Shown: positions 45,547-54,247 of the stretch, in pieces | Layout of the letters: the number at the start of each line of letters is the position of its first letter | Numbering within the stretch: the stretch's first letter is position 1 | NCBI GenBank assembly: GCA_949294735.1 | Contig: CASFII010000007.1 | Coordinates: 62,001-126,000, forward strand | Origin: an uncultured Coriobacteriaceae bacterium | Lineage (GTDB): Bacteria > Actinomycetota > Coriobacteriia > Coriobacteriales > Eggerthellaceae | Reading direction: 5' to 3' | Length of the DNA: 64,000 nt | The notes under the pieces: generated by a model | Told to the model about the DNA's origin: nothing | The model's database searches: none | What the model saw: only the letters and a program-made list of their open reading frames with translations | Program-made: the position numbers and the translations under genes

Positions 45547-45647
45547 GCATTGCTGGCGCAGGAGCACATAAAGGCGTGCATGAAGGCAAGTGTGAGGTAA
45601 GGGCAAACCGCCTTAACAATAAAAGGCTTGAAGCGAAAGTGGCGAAC

Positions 45648-46301
45648 ATGGCAAAGTTTGACACGATGATTTTTGACCTGGACGGTACTTTGTTGGATAC
45701 CTTGCCTGATTTGGTGCATCTGACAAACACCGTGCTTCGCGAACACGGGTTTCCCGAACACACTACCGCAGAAATTCGAAGCTACGTGGGCAATGGCGCA
45801 CGCGCGCTCATGCATCAGGCTGTTCCTGCGGGAACTTCTCAAGAAGTAGCTGATGAGCTTTTAGCGTACTGGAAAGACACATTTTTCCGTTGTTCTACGG
45901 TGTTTACTAGTGCATACCCCGGTGTTGAAGAAGCGCTCAAAGAATTGGGAGCCGCAGGCGTGAATCTGGGGGTGCTTTCTAATAAGTTTGATGCGGGTGT
46001 GCAATTCGTTATAAAGCACTATTTGCCTAGCTACTTTTCTGTTGTTCACGGCGAAGGCGGGCAGTTTCCTCGTAAGCCCAATCCCGCAGGTCTTTTGCGC
46101 TGTATAGACGAAATGGGCTCTACGTCAGAACGCACCATATATGTAGGCGATTCGCCGGGCGACATAGTTGCAGCTCATAATGCAAATTGTTTTGCGCTAG
46201 GTGTGGCCTGGGGCTATCATAGTGCTGAAGAGCTTAAGGAAGCTCACGCTGATGCAGTGATATATAAGCCGGCAGAATTTCTTCAGTTTGTTCGCGAATA
46301 G
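45648..46301 (+). CDS. HAD family phosphatase (phosphoglycolate phosphatase-like)
   Basis: This 217-residue protein is a haloacid dehalogenase-like hydrolase of the Gph/PGP group. The nucleophile motif DLDGTLLDTLPDL is near residues 9-21. LGVLSNKFD gives motif II, the lysine is in PRKPNPAGLL, and IYVGDSPGDIVAAHNA is the acidic motif. The natural substrate, phosphoglycolate or another small phosphate ester, cannot be proved. The ATG at 45648 gives the standard length. Phosphoglucomutase follows 12 bases later, so they are cotranscribed. Confidence 0.9.
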   Translation: MAKFDTMIFDLDGTLLDTLPDLVHLTNTVLREHGFPEHTTAEIRSYVGNGARALMHQAVPAGTSQEVADELLAYWKDTFFRCSTVFTSAYPGVEEALKELGAAGVNLGVLSNKFDAGVQFVIKHYLPSYFSVVHGEGGQFPRKPNPAGLLRCIDEMGSTSERTIYVGDSPGDIVAAHNANCFALGVAWGYHSAEELKEAHADAVIYKPAEFLQFVRE

Positions 46302-46313
46302 AAGGGGAGTGCC

Positions 46314-48014
46314 GTGAACGACGTACAGGAGCGCTTAGCAGAATGGCTGGAACACGTTACTGACGCTGAATTGCATGCGGAATTGGAGTCTTTGCAGAAC
46401 GCGGGAGACGTATCTGCTATCAAAGATGCTTTCTATCAGGACTTAGAGTTTGGAACGGCTGGTCTGCGCGGAATTATTGGGGCAGGCACCAACCGCATGA
46501 ACATCTATACCGTGGGACGTGCCACGCAAGGGTTCGCCAACTATCTGAATGAACATTTCGAAAACCCGACGGTTGCCATTGCACGAGATAGCCGCAACAA
46601 GGGCGAGGAATTTGTTCGCTTGGCTGCTGGCGTGTTGGCCGCAAACGGCATTACGGCATGGGTGTATCCGCGTATAGAGCCAACCCCCGCGCTTTCTTTT
46701 GCCGTGCGTGATTTGGGCTGTTCGGGTGGTATTTGCATGACGGCAAGTCACAACCCAGCACCCTATAATGGTTATAAAGCATACGGTCCTGATGGCTGTC
46801 AGATTACGTCTGAAGCTGCGGCGGCTATTTCTGCCGCCATTCAAGAAGTGGACACGTTTGCTGACGTGCGCTCCATGGACTTCGACGAAGCGCTGTCAGA
46901 AGAAAAAGTTCGCTGGATTCCAGAAGAGGTACTTGACCGGTTTATTGACGCGGTAGCTGCGCAATCTTTAGTGCAGCTTGAAGGAGCTCAGGCTGCAGAC
47001 GAGGAAGCACCCCTGAAAGTGGTGTATACGCCGCTTAATGGAACGGGCTTGGAATGTGTTTCCAGAATTCTTACGAAAGTTGGCATTACTGATGTGGTGG
47101 TAGTGCCTGAACAGGCTGAACCCGACGGGGATTTCCCCACGTGCCCCTATCCGAATCCCGAAATTCGTGAAGCACTGGAGCGCGGCATCGCCCTGTGCGA
47201 AGAAGTGAACCCTGATCTGCTGCTGGCAACTGACCCCGATGCGGACCGCGTAGGGGTTGCTGTTCACGATGGCGAAGATTACACGCTGCTTTCGGGTAAC
47301 GAAATGGGCGTCTTACTTTTGGATTACGTGGCCAAGATGCGTGTGGCCAGAGGCGAGGATTTGTCGCGTGCTATTGCGGTAACCACCATTGTTTCTTCTT
47401 CGATGGTGGATGCCTTGGCAAAGGAATACGGCTTTGTGGTACGTCGAGTGCTGACGGGCTTCAAATACATCGGTGAAGTCATTGGTCAGCTGGAGGCCGC
47501 AGGTGAGGCAGACCGCTTCATTTTCGGGTTCGAAGAAAGCTATGGTTATCTAAGTGGAACCCATGTGCGTGACAAAGATGCTGTTAATGCTTCCATGCTC
47601 ATTTGTCAGATGGCTCAGTACTACAAGCAGCAGGGTATGAATTTGGCTGACGCCATGCGTGCGCTGTACGAAAAACATGGTTACTTTAAGAATGCCACTA
47701 TTTCAGTTGAGTATCCTGGAGCCAGTGGCGCGGATCGCATGCGTGTCATCATGAAGAAAGCGCGGGAAGAAGCACCGGTTGAAATTGCTGGTTTGGATGT
47801 GACAGGTACTGTGGACTATGCGCCTGGTATTGGGGAATTGCCTCCTGCCAACGTGATGTCGTATCTACTGGAAAAGGGTAACAAAATTATGCTTCGCCCC
47901 AGCGGCACCGAACCGAAGATTAAGGCGTATATGTTTGCGCAGGACAAAGATGAGGCTCGTGCGCAGCAGCTATTGGAACGTCTGACCGCCGCCGCCCGCG
48001 AAATCTTAGCGTAA
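46314..48014 (+). CDS. Phosphoglucomutase/phosphomannomutase
   Basis: This 566-residue enzyme interconverts hexose 1- and 6-phosphates. The active-site serine lies in CMTASHNPAPYNGYKAYG, the magnesium loop is ATDPDADRVGVA, the sugar loop is FGFEESYGYL and the phosphate loop RPSGTEPKIKAY. The length and sequence match the long PgcA/PGM2-like type. It begins at a GTG with GAAGGGGAG upstream. It supplies sugar phosphates for cell-wall and surface polymers, which fits the flippase-like gene two genes upstream. Confidence 0.94.
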   Translation: MNDVQERLAEWLEHVTDAELHAELESLQNAGDVSAIKDAFYQDLEFGTAGLRGIIGAGTNRMNIYTVGRATQGFANYLNEHFENPTVAIARDSRNKGEEFVRLAAGVLAANGITAWVYPRIEPTPALSFAVRDLGCSGGICMTASHNPAPYNGYKAYGPDGCQITSEAAAAISAAIQEVDTFADVRSMDFDEALSEEKVRWIPEEVLDRFIDAVAAQSLVQLEGAQAADEEAPLKVVYTPLNGTGLECVSRILTKVGITDVVVVPEQAEPDGDFPTCPYPNPEIREALERGIALCEEVNPDLLLATDPDADRVGVAVHDGEDYTLLSGNEMGVLLLDYVAKMRVARGEDLSRAIAVTTIVSSSMVDALAKEYGFVVRRVLTGFKYIGEVIGQLEAAGEADRFIFGFEESYGYLSGTHVRDKDAVNASMLICQMAQYYKQQGMNLADAMRALYEKHGYFKNATISVEYPGASGADRMRVIMKKAREEAPVEIAGLDVTGTVDYAPGIGELPPANVMSYLLEKGNKIMLRPSGTEPKIKAYMFAQDKDEARAQQLLERLTAAAREILA

Positions 48015-48029
48015 ACTACAGAACCCAAG

Positions 48030-48262
48030 AACCCAACGGGGACGTGTTTTTGGGTTCTATGTCTTACGTGTAAAAATCACCCTGAAGCCCTCCAACTTCG
48101 ACGCGCTCCTACCGTTCGAAGCTAAAAGCTTCTCACTATGCGTCGCGCTGCTTCGCTTAACCTCTAAATATTAAAGTTTGAAGCTCAGACTTGTTTTCGG
48201 GCTTCAGGGTGATCAGCGTTTAAGCGTTTTCCAAAACCCAAAAAGACACGTCCCCTTGGGTT
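48030..48262. repeat. Nested inverted-repeat element between pgm and lysR
   Basis: Two dispersed hairpin repeats in opposite orientation (48030-48056 and 48235-48262) form the outer arms. Inside, ATCACCCTGAAGCCC (48076-48090) and GGGCTTCAGGGTGAT (48199-48213) are perfect 15-bp inverted arms about 108 bases apart, and GAAGC-TAAAA-GCTTC sits between them. No open frame of note lies inside. This layout suggests a small non-autonomous mobile element (MITE- or REPIN-like) or a folded RNA. Confidence 0.7.
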
Positions 48263-48270
48263 ACCTTGGG

Positions 48271-49197
48271 CTAAACAGGATATGCGCGGACGGTGGGGTT
48301 GCTCGCTGCCCCTTCGCGTAGCTTTTCAATGTAGCGCAGTAGCAAAGCACTTGGTTTGCGTTCGCGATGCATGATGTATCCAACCTGCATAAGCGCATCA
48401 GTATCCAGCGGAATAGATACAATACCCGCATGCATTTCCGCAGATAACACGCCCGTAGAAAGCGTGTAGCCGTTGTGGTTGGTCAGTAGATTCGTCAGCG
48501 TCCCGCGGTCTGAAATGTGAATCTTCTGCTTATGAGGCAGGTAGCTAAAAGGTTCTTCGGCGTAGTAGAAGGAATTTGTAGTCCCCTGTTCAAATGAATA
48601 GCGTGGGTAATCTTCCAGATCGGAAGCCTTCAATCGCTTAGCGCTTGCCAGCGGATGTCCTTCGCCCACAAACACATGCACACTTGCGTCAAAGAGGGGG
48701 GTATACACCACATTGGCGTCGTCGAAAGCCTTCTGCAGAACGCGGCGGTTGAAATCGTCTGTATACAGAATACCCACTTCGCTGCGGAACGTACGCACGT
48801 CTTCAATGATTTGGCCAGTGGAACATTCGCGCAGGATAAATTCGTATTCACTGCCTTCAGTTTCTTCAACGGTTTGCACGAAGGCTTGCACGCTAAAGGC
48901 GTAGTGCTGCGTAGAAATTGCCAGACGCGCATGGTCGGACTGGCCATGTGAATAACGATTTTCCAGCATGTCAGCTTGCTCAATAACTTGGCGTGCATAA
49001 CCTAAAAGTTCGGTGCCGTCGTTGGTGAGGGTGACCCCGCGGTTGCTGCGGCGAAAGATAGTAATGTGCAGTTCCTGCTCCAGTTCCTTAATGGCGGTGG
49101 AAAGGTTGGATTGCGAAGCGTACAGATTCTGAGCTGCTGCGTTGATGGATCCGTATTCCGCGATGGCAATTAAGTATCTCAGTTGTTGTAATGTCAT
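48271..49197 (-). CDS. LysR family transcriptional regulator
   Basis: This 308-residue protein has an N-terminal winged helix-turn-helix (2-60; YGSINAAAQNLYASQSNLST), a linker helix (about 60-88) and a two-lobed effector domain (from about 91). The start is the ATG at 49197, with AAAGGAT upstream. It is divergent from a CoA ligase, the usual layout for a LysR and its target. The protein encoded at 50803 resembles its effector domain closely. The ligand may be an aromatic acid or its CoA ester; this is a guess from the neighbour. Confidence 0.93.
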   Translation of the reverse strand: MTLQQLRYLIAIAEYGSINAAAQNLYASQSNLSTAIKELEQELHITIFRRSNRGVTLTNDGTELLGYARQVIEQADMLENRYSHGQSDHARLAISTQHYAFSVQAFVQTVEETEGSEYEFILRECSTGQIIEDVRTFRSEVGILYTDDFNRRVLQKAFDDANVVYTPLFDASVHVFVGEGHPLASAKRLKASDLEDYPRYSFEQGTTNSFYYAEEPFSYLPHKQKIHISDRGTLTNLLTNHNGYTLSTGVLSAEMHAGIVSIPLDTDALMQVGYIMHRERKPSALLLRYIEKLREGAASNPTVRAYPV

Positions 49198-49272
49198 GAC
49201 TATCCTTTCGCTTGTCCGCAAAGGGACCTTAGCTTTTTTGCTGTAAGCCGAACGGTGTAATGGTGTAATTCT

Positions 49273-49343
49273 ACCATATGGTGCATCGGGCTATCGGTTT
49301 CCACGATAGCAAATCATCGAAACATCGAATGACCCAGGTCATT
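49273..49343. promoter_or_regulatory. Three dyads in the lysR/CoA-ligase control region
   Basis: ACCATATGGT (49273-49282) is a perfect 10-bp palindrome. GCTATCG-N7-CGATAGC (49290-49310) has the T-N11-A form typical of a LysR box. AATGACCCAGGTCATT (49328-49343) is a 16-bp palindrome with a CA centre. All lie in the 243 bases between the two divergent starts. Confidence 0.65.
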
Positions 49344-49440
49344 GCCTTGTGCGCTTCTTCATGGTTTCATGTCATGCGTTGCGAATTATTTCCGCACAGC
49401 AAGAATTGACACGACACTGGAACAAACAAAGGAGCACACA

Positions 49441-50778
49441 GTGGCAAAGAACATTCCCTACGAGCAAAAGTACTTCGACCCCGAAATTGAATGTATGCCG
49501 CGCCCTGAACTGGAGAAACTCCAACTGGGGCGCCTCCAGGAAATGGTCAAATATGCCTACGAAAACACGGTGTATTACAAGCGTGCTTTCGACGAAGCTG
49601 GCGTAAAACCTGAAGACATTCAAACCCTGGATGACCTTGCCAAGTTTCCGTTCATTGACAAAAAAACGGAACGCGAAACGCAACACGTAGGATCTTTCTT
49701 TGGGGAAATGTGCTCCGTCCCTGAAGAAGAAGTTATCTTCATGGCCACCTCTTCGGGTTCTACTGGCGTTCCGACGGTAAGCCCGTTTACGGCGGAAGAC
49801 TTCGAGCTTTGGCAAAACACCGAAGCGCGTCTGTTCTGGCAGGCGGGCATGCGTCCAAATGACCGCTATGTTCACGGCTTAAACTTTGCGCTGTATGTCG
49901 GTGGCCCTGACGTTATTGGTGCGCAGAAGTTAGGCGCGCTGGCCATTTGGGTGGGTGCGGTTCCTTCTGACCGTCTGCTGTTTGTACTGAAGCAGTATCA
50001 GCCTACGGTTATTTGGACGTCCCCTTCGTACGCGTGGCATTTGGGCGAAATTGCTAAGGGCAAAGGCTATGATCCGAAGGTAGACTTCAACATCCATACC
50101 ATTATTGTTGCAGGCGAAGCGGGTGGTTCCATTAAGTCCACTCGTGAAGCTATCGAAAACCTATGGGGCGCCAAGGTGGTTGACTTCTACGGGCTGTCAG
50201 ACATTTACGGTGCCTGCGCGGCAGCTTGCGAGGCACACGACGGCTTGCATATTGTGGAAGATCAGATTCTGGTTGAAACGGTTGATCCCACCACGGGTGA
50301 AGTTTTAGAACCAGGCAGCACGGGTGAGTTGGTGTTCACCACGCTCATGAAGAAGGCTCGTCCCATGATTCGATTCCGTACGGGCGATATTGGCTACGTC
50401 AGCACGGACACCTGTGAATGTGGTCGTACCTTGGCGCGTATTCACATTACGGGCCGTAAAGACGAAATGTTCATTGTGGGTGCGGTTAACGTATTCCCCT
50501 CTGACGTTGAGTTTGTTGTTCGTGGTTTGGATGGTCTGACTGGTGAATACTCCATTCGCGTTTACGAGCGCGACTTCACGTGCAAATACGAAGTAAGTGT
50601 TGAACGTGCGCAGGGTAGCGACGAACCGTACGACGCCGTATCCAAGCGTGTAGAAGCAGCCTTGAAGGCTCATACAGGCGTGCGTCCTGCTAAGGTAATT
50701 GTGTATGATGCAGGCAAGCTGGGAACGTCATCCGAACACAAAGCTTCGCGCTTTATTGACGAACGTGGCAAGAACTAA
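49441..50778 (+). CDS. Phenylacetate-CoA ligase family protein
   Basis: This 445-residue AMP-forming ligase resembles PaaK, which activates phenylacetate to its CoA ester. The ATP motif FMATSSGSTGVPT is at about 100-112, the middle region has DFYGLSDIYG, and RFRTGDIGYV and the terminal lysine region (GKLGTSSEHKASRF) complete the domains. The start is the GTG at 49441 with AAAGGAG upstream. The gene and the following LysR-like domain gene are divergent from lysR. The true substrate could be any aryl acid; no ring-degrading genes are near. Confidence 0.88.
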   Translation: MAKNIPYEQKYFDPEIECMPRPELEKLQLGRLQEMVKYAYENTVYYKRAFDEAGVKPEDIQTLDDLAKFPFIDKKTERETQHVGSFFGEMCSVPEEEVIFMATSSGSTGVPTVSPFTAEDFELWQNTEARLFWQAGMRPNDRYVHGLNFALYVGGPDVIGAQKLGALAIWVGAVPSDRLLFVLKQYQPTVIWTSPSYAWHLGEIAKGKGYDPKVDFNIHTIIVAGEAGGSIKSTREAIENLWGAKVVDFYGLSDIYGACAAACEAHDGLHIVEDQILVETVDPTTGEVLEPGSTGELVFTTLMKKARPMIRFRTGDIGYVSTDTCECGRTLARIHITGRKDEMFIVGAVNVFPSDVEFVVRGLDGLTGEYSIRVYERDFTCKYEVSVERAQGSDEPYDAVSKRVEAALKAHTGVRPAKVIVYDAGKLGTSSEHKASRFIDERGKN

Positions 50779-50802
50779 GCAAGAACCAAGAGAGGATTAC
50801 CT

Positions 50803-51468
50803 ATGAATAACAAAGCCGATTTTGCTGTTTCAGGTCAGCACTATTTGTTCAATGTTCAGACGTTTGCTCATACGGTGCTTGCTTTAGGCGGTGATGAATT
50901 TAGTTACGCATTTCGTGACCGCACAACGCGCGGAGTGATTGAAGACGTGGCTTCTGGCGCCAGCGAACTGGGCGTTATCTACCAAACTTCAGCTACGGCT
51001 GATGAAATCAATGCGGCACTTGATGAAGCAGGTTTGGAGTTTGTTGAGTTGAGCGAATCAGCACCACGCGTTGCGCTGCCAGCAAGTCATCCTATGGTGA
51101 ACGCTAAAAGCCTTTCTTTGGAAGATATGGCAGATTACCCCTATATCTATTTTGAACAGGAGCCAGATGCGCCGCTAGCATTTTATGAAGAAGCCCTTTC
51201 GGGCACGCCGCGCGCGAAAACCATTGCGACTACCGACCGCGCTTCGCTGTCGGAGCTAATTGTTGCCATCAATGGATATACGGTAACCAGCGGCATTTTG
51301 GTGGGCATCTCTGACGGGTCGGCGCTGACCACCGTTCCGTTGGAAACAGATGTAACGCTGCATTTGGGCTATATTGTTCGCAAAGGTGAAGAGGTAAGTG
51401 AAATTGGCCAGCGTTTTGTGGACACGCTTTCAAAGAACTTGGTGAAATATTCGAAGTTGTTGCCGTAA
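50803..51468 (+). CDS. Free-standing LysR effector-domain protein, no DNA-binding part
   Basis: This 221-residue protein aligns with the effector domain of the neighbouring LysR from its residue 91 onward: AVSGQHYLFNVQ here against AISTQHYAFSVQ there, with IEDV, ELGVIY, DYPYIYFEQ and GYTVTSGIL also matching. The helix-turn-helix and linker are absent. AGAGGATTACCT precedes the ATG, so this is a designed start and not a broken gene. It is 24 bases after the CoA ligase gene and probably cotranscribed. It could bind the ligand or pair with LysR to change its activity. Confidence 0.88.
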   Translation: MNNKADFAVSGQHYLFNVQTFAHTVLALGGDEFSYAFRDRTTRGVIEDVASGASELGVIYQTSATADEINAALDEAGLEFVELSESAPRVALPASHPMVNAKSLSLEDMADYPYIYFEQEPDAPLAFYEEALSGTPRAKTIATTDRASLSELIVAINGYTVTSGILVGISDGSALTTVPLETDVTLHLGYIVRKGEEVSEIGQRFVDTLSKNLVKYSKLLP

Positions 51469-51519
51469 CTTTCTGACAGGGAAGCGTGGCAAGCTACAAC
51501 AAGCTAGAACGGACGTAAT

Positions 51520-51720
51520 TTGAGCGAAGAAGAAAAGAACGTTTCTGCGGGCGAAGCGATAGGGCAGAAGAAGCTTCCGCTGAAGAAAAAAGCCGCGAAG
51601 AAGCCGGGCTTCCAGTCTGAATTTCTTCGTGCTGAAAATGAAGATGATGACGGTTACGACCCGTACTCAGACCGTCGTCCTGTTTCTGAACCATTATTTG
51701 AGCGCGATCCGTGGAGCTAG
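51520..51720 (+). CDS. Small charged protein of unknown function
   Basis: This predicted 66-residue protein is hydrophilic. A Lys-rich segment (17-28) is followed by an acidic DDDGYDPYSD stretch and a Trp-Ser end. It starts at a TTG with GGACG upstream, 51 bases after the effector-domain gene, and has no membrane segment or recognised motif. A strong hairpin at 51842 follows. It may be the last gene of the CoA ligase transcript. The composition suggests an intrinsically disordered protein. Confidence 0.5.
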   Translation: MSEEEKNVSAGEAIGQKKLPLKKKAAKKPGFQSEFLRAENEDDDGYDPYSDRRPVSEPLFERDPWS

Positions 51721-51836
51721 GGGCGGCCAGAACCAGGAATTTATGGAAACAAAGGGCTCGTTGAACTGGGGGTTTACGGCTCAAAGGGTTCGCGGAGTTA
51801 AGGACTGTGCCAGAACCAGGAACCTGAGAAACTGCT

Positions 51837-52334
51837 TTACGAAAGGCGGGGGAGCTTCTTGAGAAGAGCCCACGCCTTTTGTTTGCTTTCGGGTGTTTGC
51901 ATAAGCGCTTCGAAGTCCTTAAAGCAAAGGGTGTCGCGCCCGCGAAGCGAATTGAGCGCGTCTCCGCTTAAGGCCTCTTCGTAAGCAGCTGCACATGTTT
52001 GCATGACAGGGGCATCAGCAAGCACTAAACAGCGAGGATCAAGTGCTTCTATAACCCTTTGCAGAGCGGATTCGCTGAGCGTTTGAAATGCTGCGTCTTG
52101 GGGTGTGGCTGAGGATTTCGAAAAGCCTTCAAGGCAGACGTAGGTGCACGCATGTTCTCCGTAACCAAATGAAGCGGCAGAGTTTTCCAAGGCGGTATGT
52201 GCGGCATCGTTTAAAGGCTTGGTGCTCACTACACAAAAAAGACCAGAGCGATTGCCCTCAATATAAGAAGCCCAATTCTCCCAAACTGAACCCGCTGCCT
52301 TTTCATAAATGTTACTATTCACAGATTTTTTCAC
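51837..52334 (-). CDS. Conserved-looking hypothetical protein
   Basis: This 165-residue soluble protein has no membrane segment and no family I recognise. It carries several cysteines, including the ACTYVC segment, and a mid-protein CLVLADAPVM motif that would suit a Rossmann-like strand. The start is a GTG, with AAGGAAC four bases upstream. It is convergent with the small charged protein and divergent from the gene at 52447. It may be specific to this lineage. Confidence 0.65.
   Translation of the reverse strand: MKKSVNSNIYEKAAGSVWENWASYIEGNRSGLFCVVSTKPLNDAAHTALENSAASFGYGEHACTYVCLEGFSKSSATPQDAAFQTLSESALQRVIEALDPRCLVLADAPVMQTCAAAYEEALSGDALNSLRGRDTLCFKDFEALMQTPESKQKAWALLKKLPRLS
51842..51884 (+). 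terminator. Terminator of the CoA ligase transcript
   Basis: AAAGGCG (51842-51848) pairs with CGCCTTT (51873-51879), with inner CTTCT/AGAAG pairing and a TTTTGTTTG run on the plus strand. It overlaps the 3' end of the minus-strand gene. Confidence 0.65.
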
Positions 52335-52446
52335 ACCGTTCCTTGAAGTTTTTCACTTCCTCTATTACAAATGAAGATAATAGCAAATGCGAACAAGGCG
52401 CGCAGAGGCACAAAGAACTCAAGGCGCAAACAACAAAGGAGACACT

Positions 52447-52701
52447 ATGTGCACTAATGGAGTAAACACAGGCCAGTTCGAAGAAATGATTGACCAGATT
52501 GACGACCATGTAAAACTGGAACGTCGCTGGACGCATACGCTTGCTCATCGCGCGGAAGACGCCGGCTTTGAAACGGTTTCAGAAAAACTGCATGCAGCTC
52601 AGGCGCTGTTGGATGATGTGCGCGCCATGCTGGACGAAGCAAAGGATGCTTTGGAAGATGACGCTCGTGGGGCAAGTGGCGTTACGGTCAACTTGGTCTA
52701 A
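52447..52701 (+). CDS. Small helical protein before nikR
   Basis: This 84-residue protein, starting MCTNG, is mostly amphipathic helix (20-75), with heptad-like Leu/Ala spacing and a run of acidic residues, suggesting a coiled coil. AAAGGAG lies eight bases before the ATG. No family is recognised. It lies 54 bases before nikR, in line with nikR and hypE. A part in nickel or hydrogenase maturation is a guess from position only. Confidence 0.65.
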   Translation: MCTNGVNTGQFEEMIDQIDDHVKLERRWTHTLAHRAEDAGFETVSEKLHAAQALLDDVRAMLDEAKDALEDDARGASGVTVNLV

Positions 52702-52755
52702 ATAATCTAGAACAACTGGCACTGAACAATAAGGCTATAGAGTAAGGTTGAAACA

Positions 52756-53178
52756 ATGGGCAATGACCTCATGCGCTTTTCGGTAGCTATGCCAGAAGAT
52801 TTGCTGGTACGCTTTGACCGACTGGTGGCGCGCCGTGGCTTGGCGAAGAACCGAAGCGAAGTGGTGCGCGATTTAGTACGCGATGCGCTGGTTGAGGACG
52901 AGTGCGCAACGCCCGGTGTAGAGGTCATGGGCACGCTCACCATTGTTTTCGACCATCATGCAAGCGACTTGCAGGAAAAGTTGCACGCTATCCAGCATGA
53001 TTATTTCGACAACATTGTCTCTACGCTGCATGTGCATATTGATGCGCATATGTGTTTGGAAGTAGTGGTGTTACGCGGTGAAACAGGTCTTGTGCAAGAC
53101 ATCGCAAACCTTATTCTGGGCACCAAGGGAGTAACGAATGGCCGACTGGTTATTACAACCACCGGGCAAACAATCTAG
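52756..53178 (+). CDS. nikR: Nickel-responsive regulator
   Basis: This 140-residue protein has an N-terminal ribbon-helix-helix (1-45) and a C-terminal ACT-like nickel-binding domain. The nickel ligands correspond to H81, H92, H94 and C100, in the HVHIDAHMC motif and the preceding HDYFDNI. NikR represses nickel uptake when nickel is bound. GGTTGAAACA precedes the ATG only weakly. It is followed by hypE after 23 bases, which suits a nickel-hydrogenase context. Confidence 0.95.
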   Translation: MGNDLMRFSVAMPEDLLVRFDRLVARRGLAKNRSEVVRDLVRDALVEDECATPGVEVMGTLTIVFDHHASDLQEKLHAIQHDYFDNIVSTLHVHIDAHMCLEVVVLRGETGLVQDIANLILGTKGVTNGRLVITTTGQTI

Positions 53179-53201
53179 CGATTTGTCGCAAAGGAAAAGG
53201 T

Positions 53202-54224
53202 ATGGATACAACAGTAATGCTTGGTCACGGTAGTGGCGGTAGCATGATGAAGCGCATCATAGATGAAGTCTTTTTTGCCAGTTATGGCGGCGAAGAACTT
53301 TTGCGCGGTGACGATGCGGCGGTTTTGCCCGTGCCCGCACCAGGTGAACGCTTGGCGTTTTCGACTGACAGCTTTGTTGTCACGCCGCACTTTTTTCCAG
53401 GAGGGGACATCGGCAGGCTGGCAATTTGCGGCACGGTAAACGACGTCGCAACCAGTGGCGCAAAGCCCCTGTATTTAAGCTGTGGCTTTATCCTGGAGGA
53501 AGGTTTTCCCATTGAAGATTTGCGCCGTATTTGTCAGAGCATGGCTGAGGTTGCCAAAGAAGCTGGCGTGAAGCTGGTGACTGGAGATACTAAGGTTGTA
53601 AACCGTGGTCACGGCGACGGAGTATACATTAATACCAGTGGTGTTGGTGTAGTTCCCGAAGGAGTTAACCTTGGCGGAGCGCAGTGCAAACCAGGAGATA
53701 AGGTTTTGGTGTCGGGTACCTTGGGTGATCACGGCATTACCATCATGAGCTGTCGCGAAGGTTTGAATTTTACGGCCGATATTCAAAGCGACGCTGCTCC
53801 GCTGAATCACTTAATTGCTGATGTGTTGGCGGTGGCGCCGCACACGCGCTGCTTCCGCGACCCCACGCGTGGTGGTATTGCTTCCACCTTAAACGAACTG
53901 ACTTCTCAGGCAAACGTCGACATTACGGTTAACGAAGCAGACATCCCTGTTAAGCCTGCGGTATTGGGTGCCTGCGAAATGCTGGGCTACGACGTTATGC
54001 AGGTGGCGAACGAAGGCAAGATGGTATGCGTAGTTGCAGCCGAGGAAGCCGAAGCGGCATTAGCTGCTATGCGTGCCAATAAGTATGGAGCCGATGCCGC
54101 AATCATCGGCGAAGTGGGGGAATCTGATCTTGAGCGCGGCAACAAAGTGTTCCTGAAAACAGCTTTTGGGAGCACCAGAATTTTAGACATGTTGGTGGGC
54201 GAACAGCTTCCACGTATCTGCTAG
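53202..54224 (+). CDS. hypE: Hydrogenase maturation factor HypE
   Basis: This 340-residue enzyme makes the cyanide ligand of NiFe-hydrogenase, dehydrating the carbamoyl group carried on its terminal cysteine to a thiocyanate. GHGSGGSMMKRIIDEVF is the conserved start, and TGDTKVVNRGHGDG holds the ATP-site residues. The last residues LPRIC supply the essential cysteine. AAAGGAAAAGG precedes the ATG. No other hyp gene (A, B, C, D or F) lies in this window, which is unusual because hypE is mostly next to hypD. Confidence 0.96.
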   Translation: MDTTVMLGHGSGGSMMKRIIDEVFFASYGGEELLRGDDAAVLPVPAPGERLAFSTDSFVVTPHFFPGGDIGRLAICGTVNDVATSGAKPLYLSCGFILEEGFPIEDLRRICQSMAEVAKEAGVKLVTGDTKVVNRGHGDGVYINTSGVGVVPEGVNLGGAQCKPGDKVLVSGTLGDHGITIMSCREGLNFTADIQSDAAPLNHLIADVLAVAPHTRCFRDPTRGGIASTLNELTSQANVDITVNEADIPVKPAVLGACEMLGYDVMQVANEGKMVCVVAAEEAEAALAAMRANKYGADAAIIGEVGESDLERGNKVFLKTAFGSTRILDMLVGEQLPRIC

Positions 54225-54247
54225 GTGCCATATTTCAAACAAAAACG

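Noticed and set aside
51725-51825. Repeated CCAGAACCAGGAA at two places after the small charged gene
   Set aside because: Short, without symmetry, and the flanks differ; not convincing as part of the hairpin repeat family.
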